From positions 169,380 to 233,379 of the forward strand of contig CAJJDN010000121.1 of assembly GCA_905182985.1 (NCBI GenBank): DNA of 64,000 nucleotides. Reading direction: 5' to 3'. A model generated the notes under the pieces. The model was not told the DNA's origin, searched no databases, and worked only from the letters and a program-made list of their open reading frames with translations. Positions 1 through 12,078 of the stretch are shown here, one piece after another (the first letter of the stretch is position 1; each line of letters opens with the position of its first letter). The DNA is from Paramecium sonneborni (taxonomy: Eukaryota > Ciliophora > Oligohymenophorea > Peniculida > Parameciidae). The position numbers and the translations under genes were made by a program.

Positions 1-446
1 TAGAAATACCTCAAAACCAAAAATATTTGAAACTATTTCGCCTATCTATCATACATTACTATATTTATCACATATGTCTTTCTTTTATTTTACACTAAAT
101 TACAATTAAAAATTTAAAATTTCTCATTTTATTTTAGTCTAAATACTTTTCACTTTTATTATTAATTTTTTCTAAAATCAATCTAATTACAAATAGATTC
201 TGATTATATTAAGTTTAAAAATATTTGATTTAAACTATTAAGATCTTTTTTTTGTTCTATTGAGGAGCTGAAAATAAAAAATAATGATCTTAATAATGAT
301 AAAAAGCCGAATTTTAAACAATAATAAAGTTCAGTCTAATTAAAGTAAATTCTTCAAAAAAAAATCAAGAAACCTTTAATCAATCTAAAAGTTATAATAA
401 TTAATATAATTATACCAACTTTATATCTACTCTATAATAATAACAA
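1..446. other. No confident gene; AT-rich, partly coding-like
   Basis: Very AT-rich. Around 260-360 one + frame reads as a charged, Gln-rich peptide (starting EELKIKNNDLNND), and from 300 a different + frame opens into the ORF annotated next. I could not find a GT...AG intron of suitable length joining the two frames, so an upstream exon is possible but not modelled. Confidence 0.4.
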
Positions 447-956
447 ATGCATTTAAAACATGAATTTGAAAATAGGTAAAAACTACCTAATTCAAATACA
501 ACTTAAACTGAATTTTTCGAAAGTATCTATCAATGTGATATTCATGTTTTCAAACCCTAAGTAACCAAAATCTAGACTTAATTCATCAATACTTAATTCA
601 AAATACCAATAAAATAATTATTTATGAAAGTAATATTAGTTAAGTTAATTTAATAATAAATAAATAAGGCATATTTGACAATTAAAGAATCTCATTTTCC
701 ATATTGTTGTAGTAAAAATAATATAATTATAACTAAATAGTTCAAACTATCATATTAATTTTAAATTTTTAATATTGATTAACTATAATTTGATGAATTT
801 TATATATATTAGATTTATGGGATAATTATTAGGAATTAGAAATAAATGCTATTAAAAATTTCACACATATTTGATTGTTATTTGCATTAAGAGTTTTTTT
901 TTATGTTATATAAAATTGATAAAAATTTGATGAAAAAAATAGAAAATTAGAAATGA
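447..956 (+). CDS. Hypothetical protein (169 aa from the first ATG)
   Basis: Open frame from 300 to a TGA at 954-956 with TAA/TAG read as Gln. The first ATG is at 447, preceded in frame by four Gln codons. The first third (ENRQKLPNSNTTQTEFFE and following) looks like ordinary ciliate protein. The last third is richer in Ile, Tyr and Asn and less convincing. No domain was recognised. The next gene begins 45 bp downstream. Because only TGA stops translation here, a 200-codon open frame can arise by chance, and an upstream exon may be missing. Low to moderate confidence. Confidence 0.35.
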
Positions 957-1001
957 AGCAAAATGATGAATTTTATTAAATAATTTTTATTTTATATATT
1001 A

Positions 1002-1243
1002 ATGGGAATTTGCAAAGGAAAACCAAAATAAAATGGAGGAAATTTTTCCTCTAACCCTTTGAATAAGGAAACTGATATGATTGATGAAAATTTAAAGAGA
1101 ATAAAAAAATAATTTGATGATTTAACTTTATTATTAGAGTGTGTAAGATAATTTTATAATTTTAGATGAGCTAAGAGTTCAAAGCTATAACTGATAGCAT
1201 AATAAAATTACAGATGTCATAATAACAACAAAATGAAAAATGA
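1002..1243 (+). CDS. Small hypothetical protein, possible N-myristoylation (72 aa)
   Basis: Two exons joined across a 23-nt intron (1143-1165, GTA...TAG) give 72 residues ending at TGA 1241-1243. The N-terminus MGICKGKP carries Gly2 and a nearby Cys, the pattern expected for N-myristoylation plus palmitoylation, so membrane attachment is an inference. The rest is a charged helix-like stretch (LKRIKKQFDDLTLLLE) ending in a Gln-rich tail. The family is unknown. The vWA-type gene starts 3 to 72 bp downstream, depending on which of its ATG codons is used. The exact codon count across the splice supports a real gene. Confidence 0.6.
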
Positions 1244-1315
1244 ATTATGAAATATTCATATGGAACTAAAGATTATTATATAATATATAATTTAATGTAA
1301 TTAAGGATTAAGATA

Positions 1316-4300
1316 ATGTTGATGATAGTGTTTTTATCACTTTACTATTTTCTCTTTAGTCTAGTTTTATTATTAGGTTAATATTTTGATGAAGAACTTA
1401 GAATAGAGAGTGAAAAGCTATCGTAAGGAATTTATAATGAAACATCTTTGGTAAAAAGTCAATAATTTAAGATTAGAGTAAAATAAGATTTGCTCGCTTT
1501 TATTATGGGAGATCGAATAGGCCGAATATAAATTCATTTTATGCTATTTCACATATAATAAATTACTTAGAAGATTATTAATAATTAGATGATGAGAGTT
1601 TAAATGAAATAGATTGGAATTTTAAAGATGTAACTAGTTTGAAAGCATTATAACAAAATTATCCAGATTAATATAAACTATTAAAATATTATTCTCCTTT
1701 ATCGAAATTGATTGGAATTTATGCAAAAAATAAAGTATTTGATCATTTTCATTTTTTATGTTAAAATGGTTTAGGATTTTCATTTTATAGTAGTGGTGTA
1801 GATACTACTAAAGAGAATTGGTCTAAAGATTCAATATAATATTGTAAGGCATATAATGATTGTTCTGACTTTATAAATTAATTGTCATCACAAATTGCAT
1901 ATCCTAAATTAGACATAAATTATGAAGTTTGGAGAATGAGAGCTGGAAAGATAGGTATTGAATGTGAGTTACATGTTGAGAAGAAAAGTCAACTTGCTAT
2001 AATAAATACAAGTAGTCCAATAATTTATTCATTTCTTACAAATGGGAACATTAATACAATTTCTCATGGAGAACTTGTTGATAGTACTCTTGAGGAAGCA
2101 TTCTAACTTTGGCCTAATCAAACAAACGATTTTATAAATGAAATATATACATTAGTTACAGTTCCTATTGAATAGAGATAATGGAGAATGTTATATAATG
2201 GAAAAGGAGAGGAACGAATTGTCTTTTTTTCATCATATCATTTTCTTAATCCTAACTATCCTAATATTACTTTAACAAAAGAATTAATAACTAATTGTTC
2301 TATGATTTATCTTTAATCTATGTCATTATCTTATTATCTATAATTGGCAGGTTAAAATGTAGAAGCAACTACTGTCTTAATTAATGAGATTATTATTGCT
2401 TGTGCTCTACATATGGTTCTTATTTTATATTTCTGGAGGAAAGGTGTTGTTATTGCACTTTCACTAGAAGCACCTATTAATGAATTGATTAATCTTTTAA
2501 GAGTAGATATGAAATATCTTGAAGTCTAAGATTTTAATTTAGAAGGTTATCAGCATTTCTTTAATAATAAAGAAATCACTAAATCTTATGAAGTCATTAT
2601 CAATTATTTAAATAGCATTAAATATTAAAATAATAAATTATTGTAAGGATCTAAAGATATGGATGAAGCTGAAGCTTTAATTATTTTAAGTATGTCCAAA
2701 AGATTCTATAAAAAATAAAATAATAATGCTGCTGTTGGAATTTGTGCAAATAATATTGCTAAAATTCATATGAGAAATTAACGATATCTTGAGGCTATGA
2801 ATGAGTAAGAGGAATCTGTTCTCATTGCTAATTAAGATTTACAAAGTCTAAAAGAAATGGAATAATATGCAAACTAAGCAGCATAACTCTAAGATGACTA
2901 ATAAATTGTTAAATTGTATCTTAGATTAAAAAATAATGTTTTATAGAAATTCTAAAGACAAGAAGAGAAATAAATGAAAGATGTGATAAAAAATTTGGAA
3001 AGCAAAACAAAAGTAATATAAAATTCTCAAAATTGTATTGTTAGAAGACCAACTACTTAAAAAATGAAAAATTAAAATGAAATTGCTTAATTAAAAAGTT
3101 CAATTGAATCTGAAGTACATCTATAACGCTAATCAACACCTAGATAAACTACTACTAATTGGTTAAGAAATCCTTAATAAGAAGAAAAAAATCCCATAAG
3201 AGAAGAAAATTCTGATTTATAAAGTGAGAGAATAGACAATTTAGGAACTCCAAAAAAATCTAGTCCTAACTCTAAAGTCTAAAATTATGAAGGCAACTCG
3301 AAATAATAAGTAATAATTGAACATAAAATTGCTTTTCGAAAATATTAATTAGCATGTATACTATATAATTATAGTATGACAAAATCCTAATCAACTTTTT
3401 TAAATGAAAGTGTTAAATAATTCAACGATATTATGGAGGATTTATAGATTCTTCCTGATTCATTTTCTACCTAATATATGAAAATAAATATTTTAACAAA
3501 AAAAGCTTTTTGTTTTGCCAGGGCTGGAATTTTCGATAAAGCAAAACATGAATTCGAAGAAGCAGAAGCAAAATTTAAAATTTTAGAAGCAAATAAAACT
3601 GAAATAAAATAACTTGATATTTCTGATTTTGTAGATATTTTTCGAGAAATTCCATTAGAGATTGTAAGAGAAAAATTAACAGGCTTAGAAGTAATAAATT
3701 TATATAAATATAGGCATCATTATTAATGATTTAAGGAAAATATGTTGAAGCTTGTTATAAATTTATATCTATTTTACAAGCAGAGGGACATTATGATCCA
3801 GGATTTTAGAAATTTGTTTTAAAAACATTAACAAAAATATTTAAAAAATGCAAAGTAGATCATAATTGTTTAATAAAATTTTCTTAATAAAATTAATTGA
3901 AAAGACTTGAATTGATATTTCTACTTGATTATTCTTCAGAAATGACAAATGAATAATTTACATTATCTCATCATATGTGTCATAATGTTGTATAATCATT
4001 AAATGATGATTCTTTTGTTGGATTATATGCTTTCAATGAATCTTTACATGAGATTTTCCCTTTATAATTGAAAGGAACCTACAAAAAGCTTTTAGAATCG
4101 ACAATAGAAAAAGTATTAATTAAACCTGGAGGTTAAGGTAATATATTTTCAGCTCTAGAAATTACAATTGCATCTTTATTCGAAAAGGATAAACCTGAAT
4201 AAAGCAAATAATTATCATTACATTTAAAGTCTAATTAAATTAAATAGCAAATAGAATAAGAAGAGTTTAGATGCTCTGATCTTGAGTTTAGATGTAAAAC

Positions 4301-4747
4301 TAGTTCTCCAAAAGTAGGAATAGCATTTTCTGGTGGATTTACTTAAGTTATTAAACAATATGAAGAACAATAATTTGATAATGTCAGTATTGATTAAAAT
4401 ATGGTATATCATCATTATATTCTTTATAGAATTATAAAATTGATATCGAAAATATTGAAGAAGAAAAAGATGAACATACCGTTAGATATGTTTGTATCTT
4501 TAGTGAAGGAGTACATAATTATAATTAAATGTCTATCGATAGATTAAAAAGCTTAATAGAAAAAAAAAATATCCATTTATTAGTTTTTAATATAGCAAAT
4601 TAAAATATGAACATGCTTTATCTCAAATAATTATCTTAAGTCTCTTCAGAAAGTAAATTTTTTACTAATGAAACAGAAATTAAAGATTTTTTTTCAAAAC
4701 TTAGAACTAATGATTTTACAAAAAGAGTTTATTTAGAATTCTTCTGA
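1316..4747 (+). CDS. Large membrane protein with C-terminal von Willebrand A-type domain (1118 aa)
   Basis: Four exons; introns 1451-1476, 3691-3713 and 4404-4429. The N-terminus (MLMIVFLSLYYFLF) is a signal or first membrane segment. It is followed by about 320 residues that should be extracytoplasmic and a second membrane segment near residues 347-363 (EIIIACALHMVLILYFW). The middle is helical, possibly TPR-like, then Gln- and Ser-rich. From about residue 845 the LIFLLDYSSEM motif resembles the metal-binding DxSxS motif of a vWA fold, with a later short beta pattern (HTVRYVCIFSEG). In-frame ATGs also occur at 1247 and 1295; 1316 was chosen because it leads directly into the hydrophobic segment. 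The topology suggests a sensor with an extracellular region and a cytosolic vWA domain. The ligand is unknown. Confidence 0.7.
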
Positions 4748-5012
4748 TATTTATTACTATTAATATCATTATTTACAGATATATATATCAAGATTTTATT
4801 AACTTTTTTTGTATTGAAGATTTATAATTTAATATTTGAAATGGATGGATATTCTTTATCTATATTTAAGTTAAGATTATTGCATTTTGAGACATAGATA
4901 TTTAATAAGTAAATAATATAAATATCTTATGTTGTTACTTAAATGATTAAAATATGAAAGATATCTACTCATTGTCATTATTATTGAAATAATATCATAT
5001 ACTTTTGAAGAA
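4748..5012. other. Intergenic, convergent gene ends
   Basis: AT-rich spacer between the TGA of the vWA-type gene and the TGA of the Myb-like gene on the other strand. No ORF, hairpin or repeat stood out. Confidence 0.6.
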
Positions 5013-5729
5013 TCATTTATTTAGTTTAATGCAAATGATTTTCTATTAAAGATATATGCTATCTAAGTTCTTATATTTTGATAGCATTATCTATATTTTG
5101 ATTTCTAAAATATTAATAGTGAATTACTATTGTAATTATTAAATTTTTAAGATTATTTCAGCAATACTATCTCCTTAAAGATCAGTATTTTTACTACAAA
5201 TTTTAAGTTTTTTTAACAGATGATGTTTGACTTAATTTACAGTAGAACCTGGAATTTATTAAGCAATATCTGTAAAACTAGTTCCTTTTCTTGATTATTC
5301 TATAATGAATGCTTCTTCAGATATTGTGAACCGTTATTTAGCTGGTATATAATATATATGTATACTTGATCTACAAGACCGTGGTTTTAATTTTTTTTTA
5401 TCCTTTCTTTTTGTTTAACAATCTGAACACTATGAACAACTGGCCTCTACATCATAATTATCTTCCAATTCAAATTGCTACTATTTTTTAATCAATTCTT
5501 CAGAAATGACTTACTCTGATTTTTCATTTCTTAATTATTATCTTTCACTATATGGAAACAGATATTATTCGGTTTTTTTGGCAGATAATTCAAATATAGA
5601 TTCTTCTTCTAAGATATTTGAACCAACATTTGTAGAAATATCTTAATCTTATTTAGGTGACGGAATGAATTATTATTTCCAAAATATTGTCGCTTAATTA
5701 CAAATTTTTTCAAGACCATTTCGATTCAT
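5013..5729 (-). CDS. Myb/SANT-like DNA-binding protein (230 aa)
   Basis: Two exons; the 24-nt intron 5342-5365 ends in CAG rather than the usual TAG. Residues from about 125 read TKQRFTISEEAFIIEQSRK, then a short loop, FTDIAQQIPGSTVNQVKHHL and LKKLK. This fits one SANT/Myb helix-turn-helix repeat: an acidic first helix, the 'IA..IPG' turn and a basic third helix. The N-terminal half is acidic, Ser- and Gln-rich, with a small Cys cluster (ASCSQCSDCQ) just before a basic stretch. A nuclear DNA-binding role is inferred. A single repeat could also belong to a TFIIIB-B''-type or chromatin-remodelling SANT protein. The start 5729 is the first ATG of the open frame. Confidence 0.65.
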
Positions 5730-5780
5730 TAGATTTAATAATTAAAAATGAAAAATGAAAAAAAAATGAATAAATAAACT

Positions 5781-6712
5781 TCAAATTTTTCTTTTTATTT
5801 GGATGCCATTTATTTGATTTGATTATTTACTAATCTTTCCTAAATATTATATTTCCTATTACAAAATTGGTTCTGAATTTTTCCATTTTTCAATCTCTTT
5901 TTCACATGCATTAACTTCATTTAATTAAATATAAGTATCCTCCATTTTTTCTATTAACATTTTTAGTAAATCATTATCAATTACAATTTTTGATAAGTTT
6001 TTCTCACTTAAATCAATATCACACTCCTTATTATAAAGTTATTAATAACAATAACGAAAAGATTACCCTAAATGATTTAAACTTAATTTTTCACATCCAT
6101 TTTCATTTTATAACAAAATTGCATTTCCAATTTTAAAATGAACCGCACTAAGTTCTTTATAATTATAAGAATTTTTCAAAATATCCAATGCTGCATTAAA
6201 ATTTAATAGACCATCCTTATAATCTTCCCTCCAAGTTTAAAGATCTCCTATTCTTATCAATATCAAACTCATTTCTAATTCTGTTTCATTGATTTTAGAT
6301 CTAATTTCTAAGAATATCTATAATATATACATTGTAGCTACTCCTATAATTTATACATCTCAATATTTTGCTTATCAAGTCTATTACGTATAATTGTCTT
6401 TGCTGCTTCTAAATTCTCAAAAGCCAATTAAGTATTCTTTAATTCTCTATCATTTCTTGAAATCTCTACACAATTTAATGAATTTTCAACAGAATCTTGA
6501 GATTATTCTAATATTTAAACTAATATGCTTCCATATTCAAAATAAAATTAAGCCATATTATTATCTAATTAATCTTGATAATATTGGGCTGCTTTTTCAA
6601 TTAATTTAACCATTTTATCTTCCAATTCTTTCAAATCTATACTTTCATTTTTTAAGCATCTTATCGCATCAAGTTCTTTTATCAAAGATTTTTCTTTTTT
6701 TTTCGATTTCAT
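5781..6712 (-). CDS. NASP/SHNi-TPR-like histone chaperone (302 aa)
   Basis: Two exons; intron 6308-6330. After a lysine-rich start the protein is a helical TPR array. Early on, AQFYFEYGSILVQILEQS resembles the first TPR of NASP/Hif1 chaperones ('Y..YG..L'). A later unit, DGLLNFNAALDILKNS followed by ELSAVHFKIGNAILL, matches the SHNi-TPR pattern 'A...F..AL.I.........AE.H+..G'. Known NASP proteins bind H3-H4 and carry them to the nucleus; that role is inferred. The acidic insertion typical of the family is not obvious, and any TPR protein could look similar. The next minus gene begins 51 bp downstream of this stop (tandem layout). Confidence 0.5.
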
Positions 6713-6849
6713 TATTTTTTAAATATATAAAATTAAATACTATCATAAAGAATAGAAATTCTATATCAATGTTATAACATATACTTTATTTAATCACAAA
6801 GTTGAGGTCTCAATATATTTACAATTATTTAGACTGAAACAAAAAATGG

Positions 6850-8539
6850 ATGTTAAATTTATCATTTATTATAATTTTTTGCTCATTTAACCAACAAAAT
6901 AATTGCAATGCTGGTTGTGATTATATTAATAATCTATTCAATGTTGATTTAATCTATTCACTATGAAAAGGTTAATATAGTCTCTTGTTTCCTTCTTATA
7001 TATTATAACTTTATATTATTCATAATCTTAAGAAGAATCAAATGATATAAGTCAATTCATTATAATCATTTTTTGATTCGCCTTATAATAAAGAATTATA
7101 CAAAATTTCTGAAGAGATTACTGAATATCAGAAATAAGTCATACGTTAAAGATAGAAAGTTAGCTTTTTTATAAAACGCAATCATGGAATTAATATCAAA
7201 ATCTTTTTCCCTGTATTTATTTAATAATAATAAATTAAAATATTTATATATATTCAATGAATTTCATATCCCATAAAATGATATGAAAATGTATCATAAA
7301 CGGGATTGCATAAATTGAAACCAGGTTTTTGAGTTTCATTTAAAAGAAAATAAAAATCATTCCAACTTAAAATAGATAATCTCAATTTATAAACTCTTAA
7401 AAATGTCTCATTTAACATTATTGAGTCATTTAAAAAAGAAAGAATATATGCTTATTGATTATGAGATAAATTATGCTAAATTTATATTGAATATCATGAT
7501 ATATAGGAATTTGATAAAGATCATTAAAATTAATCAATAATTTTGAAAACTAATTTAAATTTTGCTGCAAAAATATTAAAAATAAAGGCAAATTAATAAA
7601 GGACATAAAATGATACTTCATATACAATTTACTCATATTTTAGACACCTAAATTAGGCAGGAATACAAAAATAAATGAATTTAAACTGAATTAAAAGTTT
7701 ATATTAAAAGAATTATTTTTTAAAGTCCAACTTTCTTGTTTCTGGTTTTTCAAAAAATTTCTTTAATTTTTTGTTCATTTACTAAATACATTTAATATCT
7801 CTATTTAATTTTACCTAATTCATTTAACTAATTCAAAATAATTTTCTAATAAACTAAATAATAAACATATATATAATATATATATTATAATTTATTATTT
7901 ATTTTCTAGGCGAAAAGAAATAAAAAGAATCTTAATAAGTAATCGATATTTTAAAAAAAATTACATAGACATTTACTAGAAAAACAAAATTTGTAGCATT
8001 TAAAAATTTTTTATTTTCAAAATAAACAGGAGAAATTTTTGAGTTCGTTTTATTTTGTTATGATGATTAAATTCAACAAAAAGTCATGATAAAGCTATTT
8101 AAGAAATAAATTATTGTATAAGAAAGTGTTTGTTATTTATACTTAAATAATTGGAGAATTTAAATATTCATCCATCATGAATTTAAATATAATGAATAAT
8201 ACTTATTAAATTAAATTAAAATAATAGGAAATCACCATCTACATTTTTGTTATATCATTCATAGGAAAATTTATTAAATCAAGTTTTAATTTAATCATAT
8301 CGAAGTAAATTGAAAGATATTATTTTTTAATAAATTATAGTTATTATTATTGATAAAGCAAATTTGCTTAGAATAAATTTTTTCTATAAAGATAATTTAT
8401 ATAATTTACAATTATTGAGTTTGAATTAATTAATTATATAATTACATAATAAATTTGTTATTAGAAGAATAATTAAAAGAAACTTATTTTTCATTACCAC
8501 AGAATATTCTGTAATAATAATTAATATATGAATTATAAT
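6850..8539 (+). pseudogene. Single-frame ORF interrupted only by TGA codons; probable pseudogene
   Basis: One + frame from the ATG at 6850 reads as protein-like sequence for about 560 codons. The N-terminus MLNLSFIIIFCSF looks like a signal peptide, and later stretches (EFDKDHQNQSIILKTNL; FVAFKNFLFSKQTGEIFEF) look coding. The frame is broken about ten times, always by TGA (first at 6964-6966, another at 7687-7689), and no frameshift is needed. Several TGAs sit where Trp would fit (IQ-stop-ISYPIK-stop-YENV). In the same stretch only one TGG was noticed. No homolog was recognised. It could be a decaying gene, unrecognised introns, or chance openness in AT-rich DNA. The 3' part runs into the convergent gene. 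Confidence 0.4.
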
Positions 8540-9261
8540 TCATTTAAGCAATTTTTTAGCTTTAACAATTAAATTATCAATTATGTAGGGTTTGACGTAA
8601 GATTTCTCAGAAAATATCACTAGAATAAATTTTCCTGAGGGAAAATGAGAGGACACCTATGATTATATTTATAAAATGATAAAACTTCAGTGATTGATAT
8701 TTTTTAAAATTCACCTTTTCCTCTTAGAAGTATTTGTGTCTACCCTTTTAATATTGGTTTTCCTTTTATATTAGCAAAAACTTCTTTTGGAAATTTCTCA
8801 GATGTGTATCTAAGTTAAAAGTGGAATTTTACATTTTTAAGAAAATAGGATAGTCTTCATCGTCTACAAGATCTCCATTCATATCTCTCAATGTAACAGA
8901 AAAATTGAACATCCTCTCTCTATATATTTCTTTGATTTCTTCTTCTAAATTCAAGTAAGATTAGAAATTCTTATGACCCAGTTGGTTAAAAATAAAATGA
9001 TGTTAGCTAATTTAAATAAATATGATACTTCTATCTATGCATAGTAATTCTAGATTATAATCCTTATTTAGGGATAATTTTATTAGGTATATTTTCGATG
9101 CACTTTTTCAAAGAGTCTAATCCAATCGATAAATTATGTTAGATTAGACTTTATGTTTACAACATATCTCTTAGCATTTTAAGATTTAAGTCTTTTTATT
9201 TTTCTAAGAACTCTTCCAATTCTTACATAATAAGTTTTAAAATTATCTAATTATGATTCAT
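8540..9261 (-). CDS. Coiled-coil + C-terminal beta-rich domain protein, ciliate family (215 aa)
   Basis: Four exons; introns 9007-9028, 8810-8832 and 8657-8685 (the last starts GTTTT). The N-terminal 90 residues are helical and charged (QELEEFLEKQKDLNLKML). The C-terminal half opens with FNFSVTLRDMNGDLV and continues with GKPILKGQTQILLRG and ITEVSSHFPSGKFILVIF. This is a run of beta strands of the Ig-like kind that recurs in large ciliate-specific families. I recall the 'EVSSHF..G....V' signature from ciliate proteins but cannot name the family. Ends KAKKLLK. The function is unknown; a protein-interaction module is a guess. ATGs at 9261 and 9228 are both possible starts. Confidence 0.65.
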
Positions 9262-9443
9262 TCAATAATTTGAAACATTTGAATTGTGTACTTTTTTAGA
9301 ATAAAGGGAAATTTATTGAAATTATCATAATAAATGGTTGTAATAAAAGTATTTACTTCGAATTACAGTAATAATCTAAAGAGAAGAAGAGCTTTAATAA
9401 AATAAATGAAATAATTATATAAAAATAATCATTTATGTTGATA

Positions 9444-12003
9444 TCAATGTTAAAGGCCTTGTTTTTAATAATGGCTTTGTACATAATTAGATTAAGTTGC
9501 ATTAGGTTGAGCTAGAATACTAATCATTTTGCCTTCACCCATATCTTAATGTTGAGATTTATAGGCTATGATTGATTAATTAGTTTTTTTTCCTTATTAA
9601 ATTATTAAAGGATTTTAAATCATTGGAATTACTTCATTAAGCATGATTGCATTTCTATTTGCAGCATGGATACCTAAAAATTAATATTATAAATTACCTA
9701 TTTCTTAGTCAATATTTCCACCAACTGAATCATCATATAACATAGGAATCTATTTTTTTTTAAGTAAATCTCTAGCTTCTTAACATCCTATTTGAGCAGC
9801 TTTTTAATATCTTTATACAGCATAATGAACATCCTTTTTAACATATTTTCCAGCTTCATACATTAATCCCAAATGAAAATCAGCTTTTGGATTACCTAAT
9901 TTTGCAGCTTCTTCATAAGCATTAAAAGCTTTAGCATAATCTATAGTTACTCCTTCATAACCTTATTCGTAAATTAAACCCATATTTATTAATGCTTCTG
10001 AATCTTTCATTTCTGCTGCTTCTTTATAAAATTTCAATGCTTCTCTTGAATTTTAAGGAACACCAAAACCACAATGATAACAATCTCCTAATTTTGTCAT
10101 GCAAGATGAATTTTTTAGTTTAGCACCTTTAAAATAATAATGAATAGCATTTTATGGATCTTTTTAAACACCAAAACCACATTCATAAAGATGTCCTAAA
10201 TAAAAATAAACTTCAGTTATATCTGGATTTTAAATCATTATTTGAATCAAATATTAATGTGCAAATAAATAATCTTCTTATTTACCAGAGTTGCTACAAT
10301 CTTTCATTACGTAATGCATATATTAGAGTCTACATGAAGCATCTCCTTTTAAAGCACCTTCTTTATAATAGCTTTTAGCTTATTCTAAATTGACTGCAAC
10401 TCCATAACCAAATTCATAACATTAAGCCAACCAATATAATGAATTAGCATAACCTAATTCTTTAGCTATTTCAAAATATTTAAGAGCTTTTCGATAATTA
10501 TTTCCTTAGACTTTTTCTTAAAAATCTGGATGATTATAATAAAAAAGTCCTAATGCATTAATAGCTCTAGGATATCTAACTTTTTTTCCTTAAGAATAAT
10601 AAAATTCTGCAGATTCCAAACTAGGTTCTTAAATATCTATATAAAATAAGATTAATAAACTACATGCTTCATTATCTTCACTTTTAAGTCCATTTTCAAA
10701 TATTTCTCCAAGATCAACAAGAGCATCTAAATGTCCTTATTCACTAGCTTATTAAAAGAATACAACAGCTTCTGATTTTTATTCATCTCTAGTTTATAAT
10801 TTTCCTTATGATAGCATTTGTCCATCTATTACTTAATCTAATAATAATCGACCTATCTTATATAATCCTTCTGCATTTTATTAGGCAGCACTCTTTTCCC
10901 AATAAGTGTAAGCTTTATTTAAATCTTTTGGGAAAAACTTTCCTTCAGAGAATATTTAAGCTATGATATTGAAGGAATTAACATCTTAATTAACTTCTGC
11001 TAATTCATAATAAAGATTTAAAGCCTCAGTTACATTTTAAGGTCTTCCTATTCCATATAACATTTCATGTGCCAATCTTAATCTATCATCTTAAACTGGT
11101 TAATCTCTATAAACTGGGACTTCTTTTATCTTCTCTACATATTCAATCACCTTTTTCTCAACTGGTTTATCAACATATACTATTTTTTCAACTGGTTTAT
11201 CAACATATACAATTTTATCTACTGGTTTGTCTATATACACTATTTTATCAACAGGTTTTTCAATAATTTTAGTTTCACCAGCTGCACTTGGAAAATAATC
11301 ATTTAAAGATTTAATTAAGAATGTTCTGAAATCTTCATAATTTAAACTAGTCTTCACTACAAAGATATCAACATTATTGTTTTCTAAATTTGGTAATGCT
11401 GTCCATTAGATAAAGTCTAACTCTATTTTTCTAAATTCATTTTCAAAATTTTTTAAAGCTTCTCCTTTTCCACAACAACCTGCTGCTGCTAATCTAGTAA
11501 GACTAGCACTAATAGAATTCATATTATCTTATGTTGATTTAGCCAAAGTCTAATAGTATTCATTTAACTTAATTTTAACTTTGGATTTATCCTATTCTAT
11601 ATTAAAAATCAATTTTTATTAATCAAGAAATGGTTTTGCAAATCTTTATCTAGCCTCTTATGGAATCTTTTAGTTATCTTATATTAAGTTTGCTATTCTT
11701 TCTATAAAAATTTAAATTAAATCAGTTACTAAATGGTTGTTCTGTTGACCATCCCTTAATTTTCTACCACAATGCAACAGAAACTTAATCATTTTTTCCT
11801 TGATCTTGCTTTTACTTCATTTATCTTTCTTATTCCCCCTGATTTAAATAAAAATGTATTACTTCTATATCTTTGATTGTAGTCTTCAAACGTTCCATTA
11901 TAATTTGTTCTAACTAAGCTATAACATGTTCCTTCTTTCCTAAATCATGTTTATCTTTGCTTCCACTTGCTGGTCTAGCATTTGAATGAGTTGAACGATC
12001 CAT
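9444..12003 (-). CDS. Sel1-repeat protein with alveolin-like Val/Pro repeat (843 aa)
   Basis: Two exons; intron 11702-11729. The N-terminal third is helical and Gln-rich and contains AAAGCCGKGEAL. Around 11110-11270 lies an imperfect repeat of about 12 residues (EKPVDKIVYIDKPVDK), ending in EKIKEVPV. The C-terminal half is an array of some nine Sel1 repeats of about 36 residues, e.g. EVYFYLGHLYECGFGVQKDP and KADFHLGLMYEAGKYVKKD. Sel1 repeats are scaffold solenoids, and EK.V..VPV-type repeats are known from alveolins of the alveolate cortex. A structural or adaptor role, possibly cortical, is inferred. A 24-nt GT...AG stretch in frame near the N-terminus lacks an in-frame TGA and was kept as exon. 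Confidence 0.75.
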
Positions 12004-12078
12004 TTTATTAAAAATATTTTGAATTAAGAAAACAACTTGTAATATATATATACTGATTTTATTCGTTATATATCAAAT

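Noticed and set aside
10190..10215. Apparent frameshift in the Sel1 gene
   Set aside because: Came from misreading the sequence; on re-reading the frame is continuous (EVYFYLGHLYECG).
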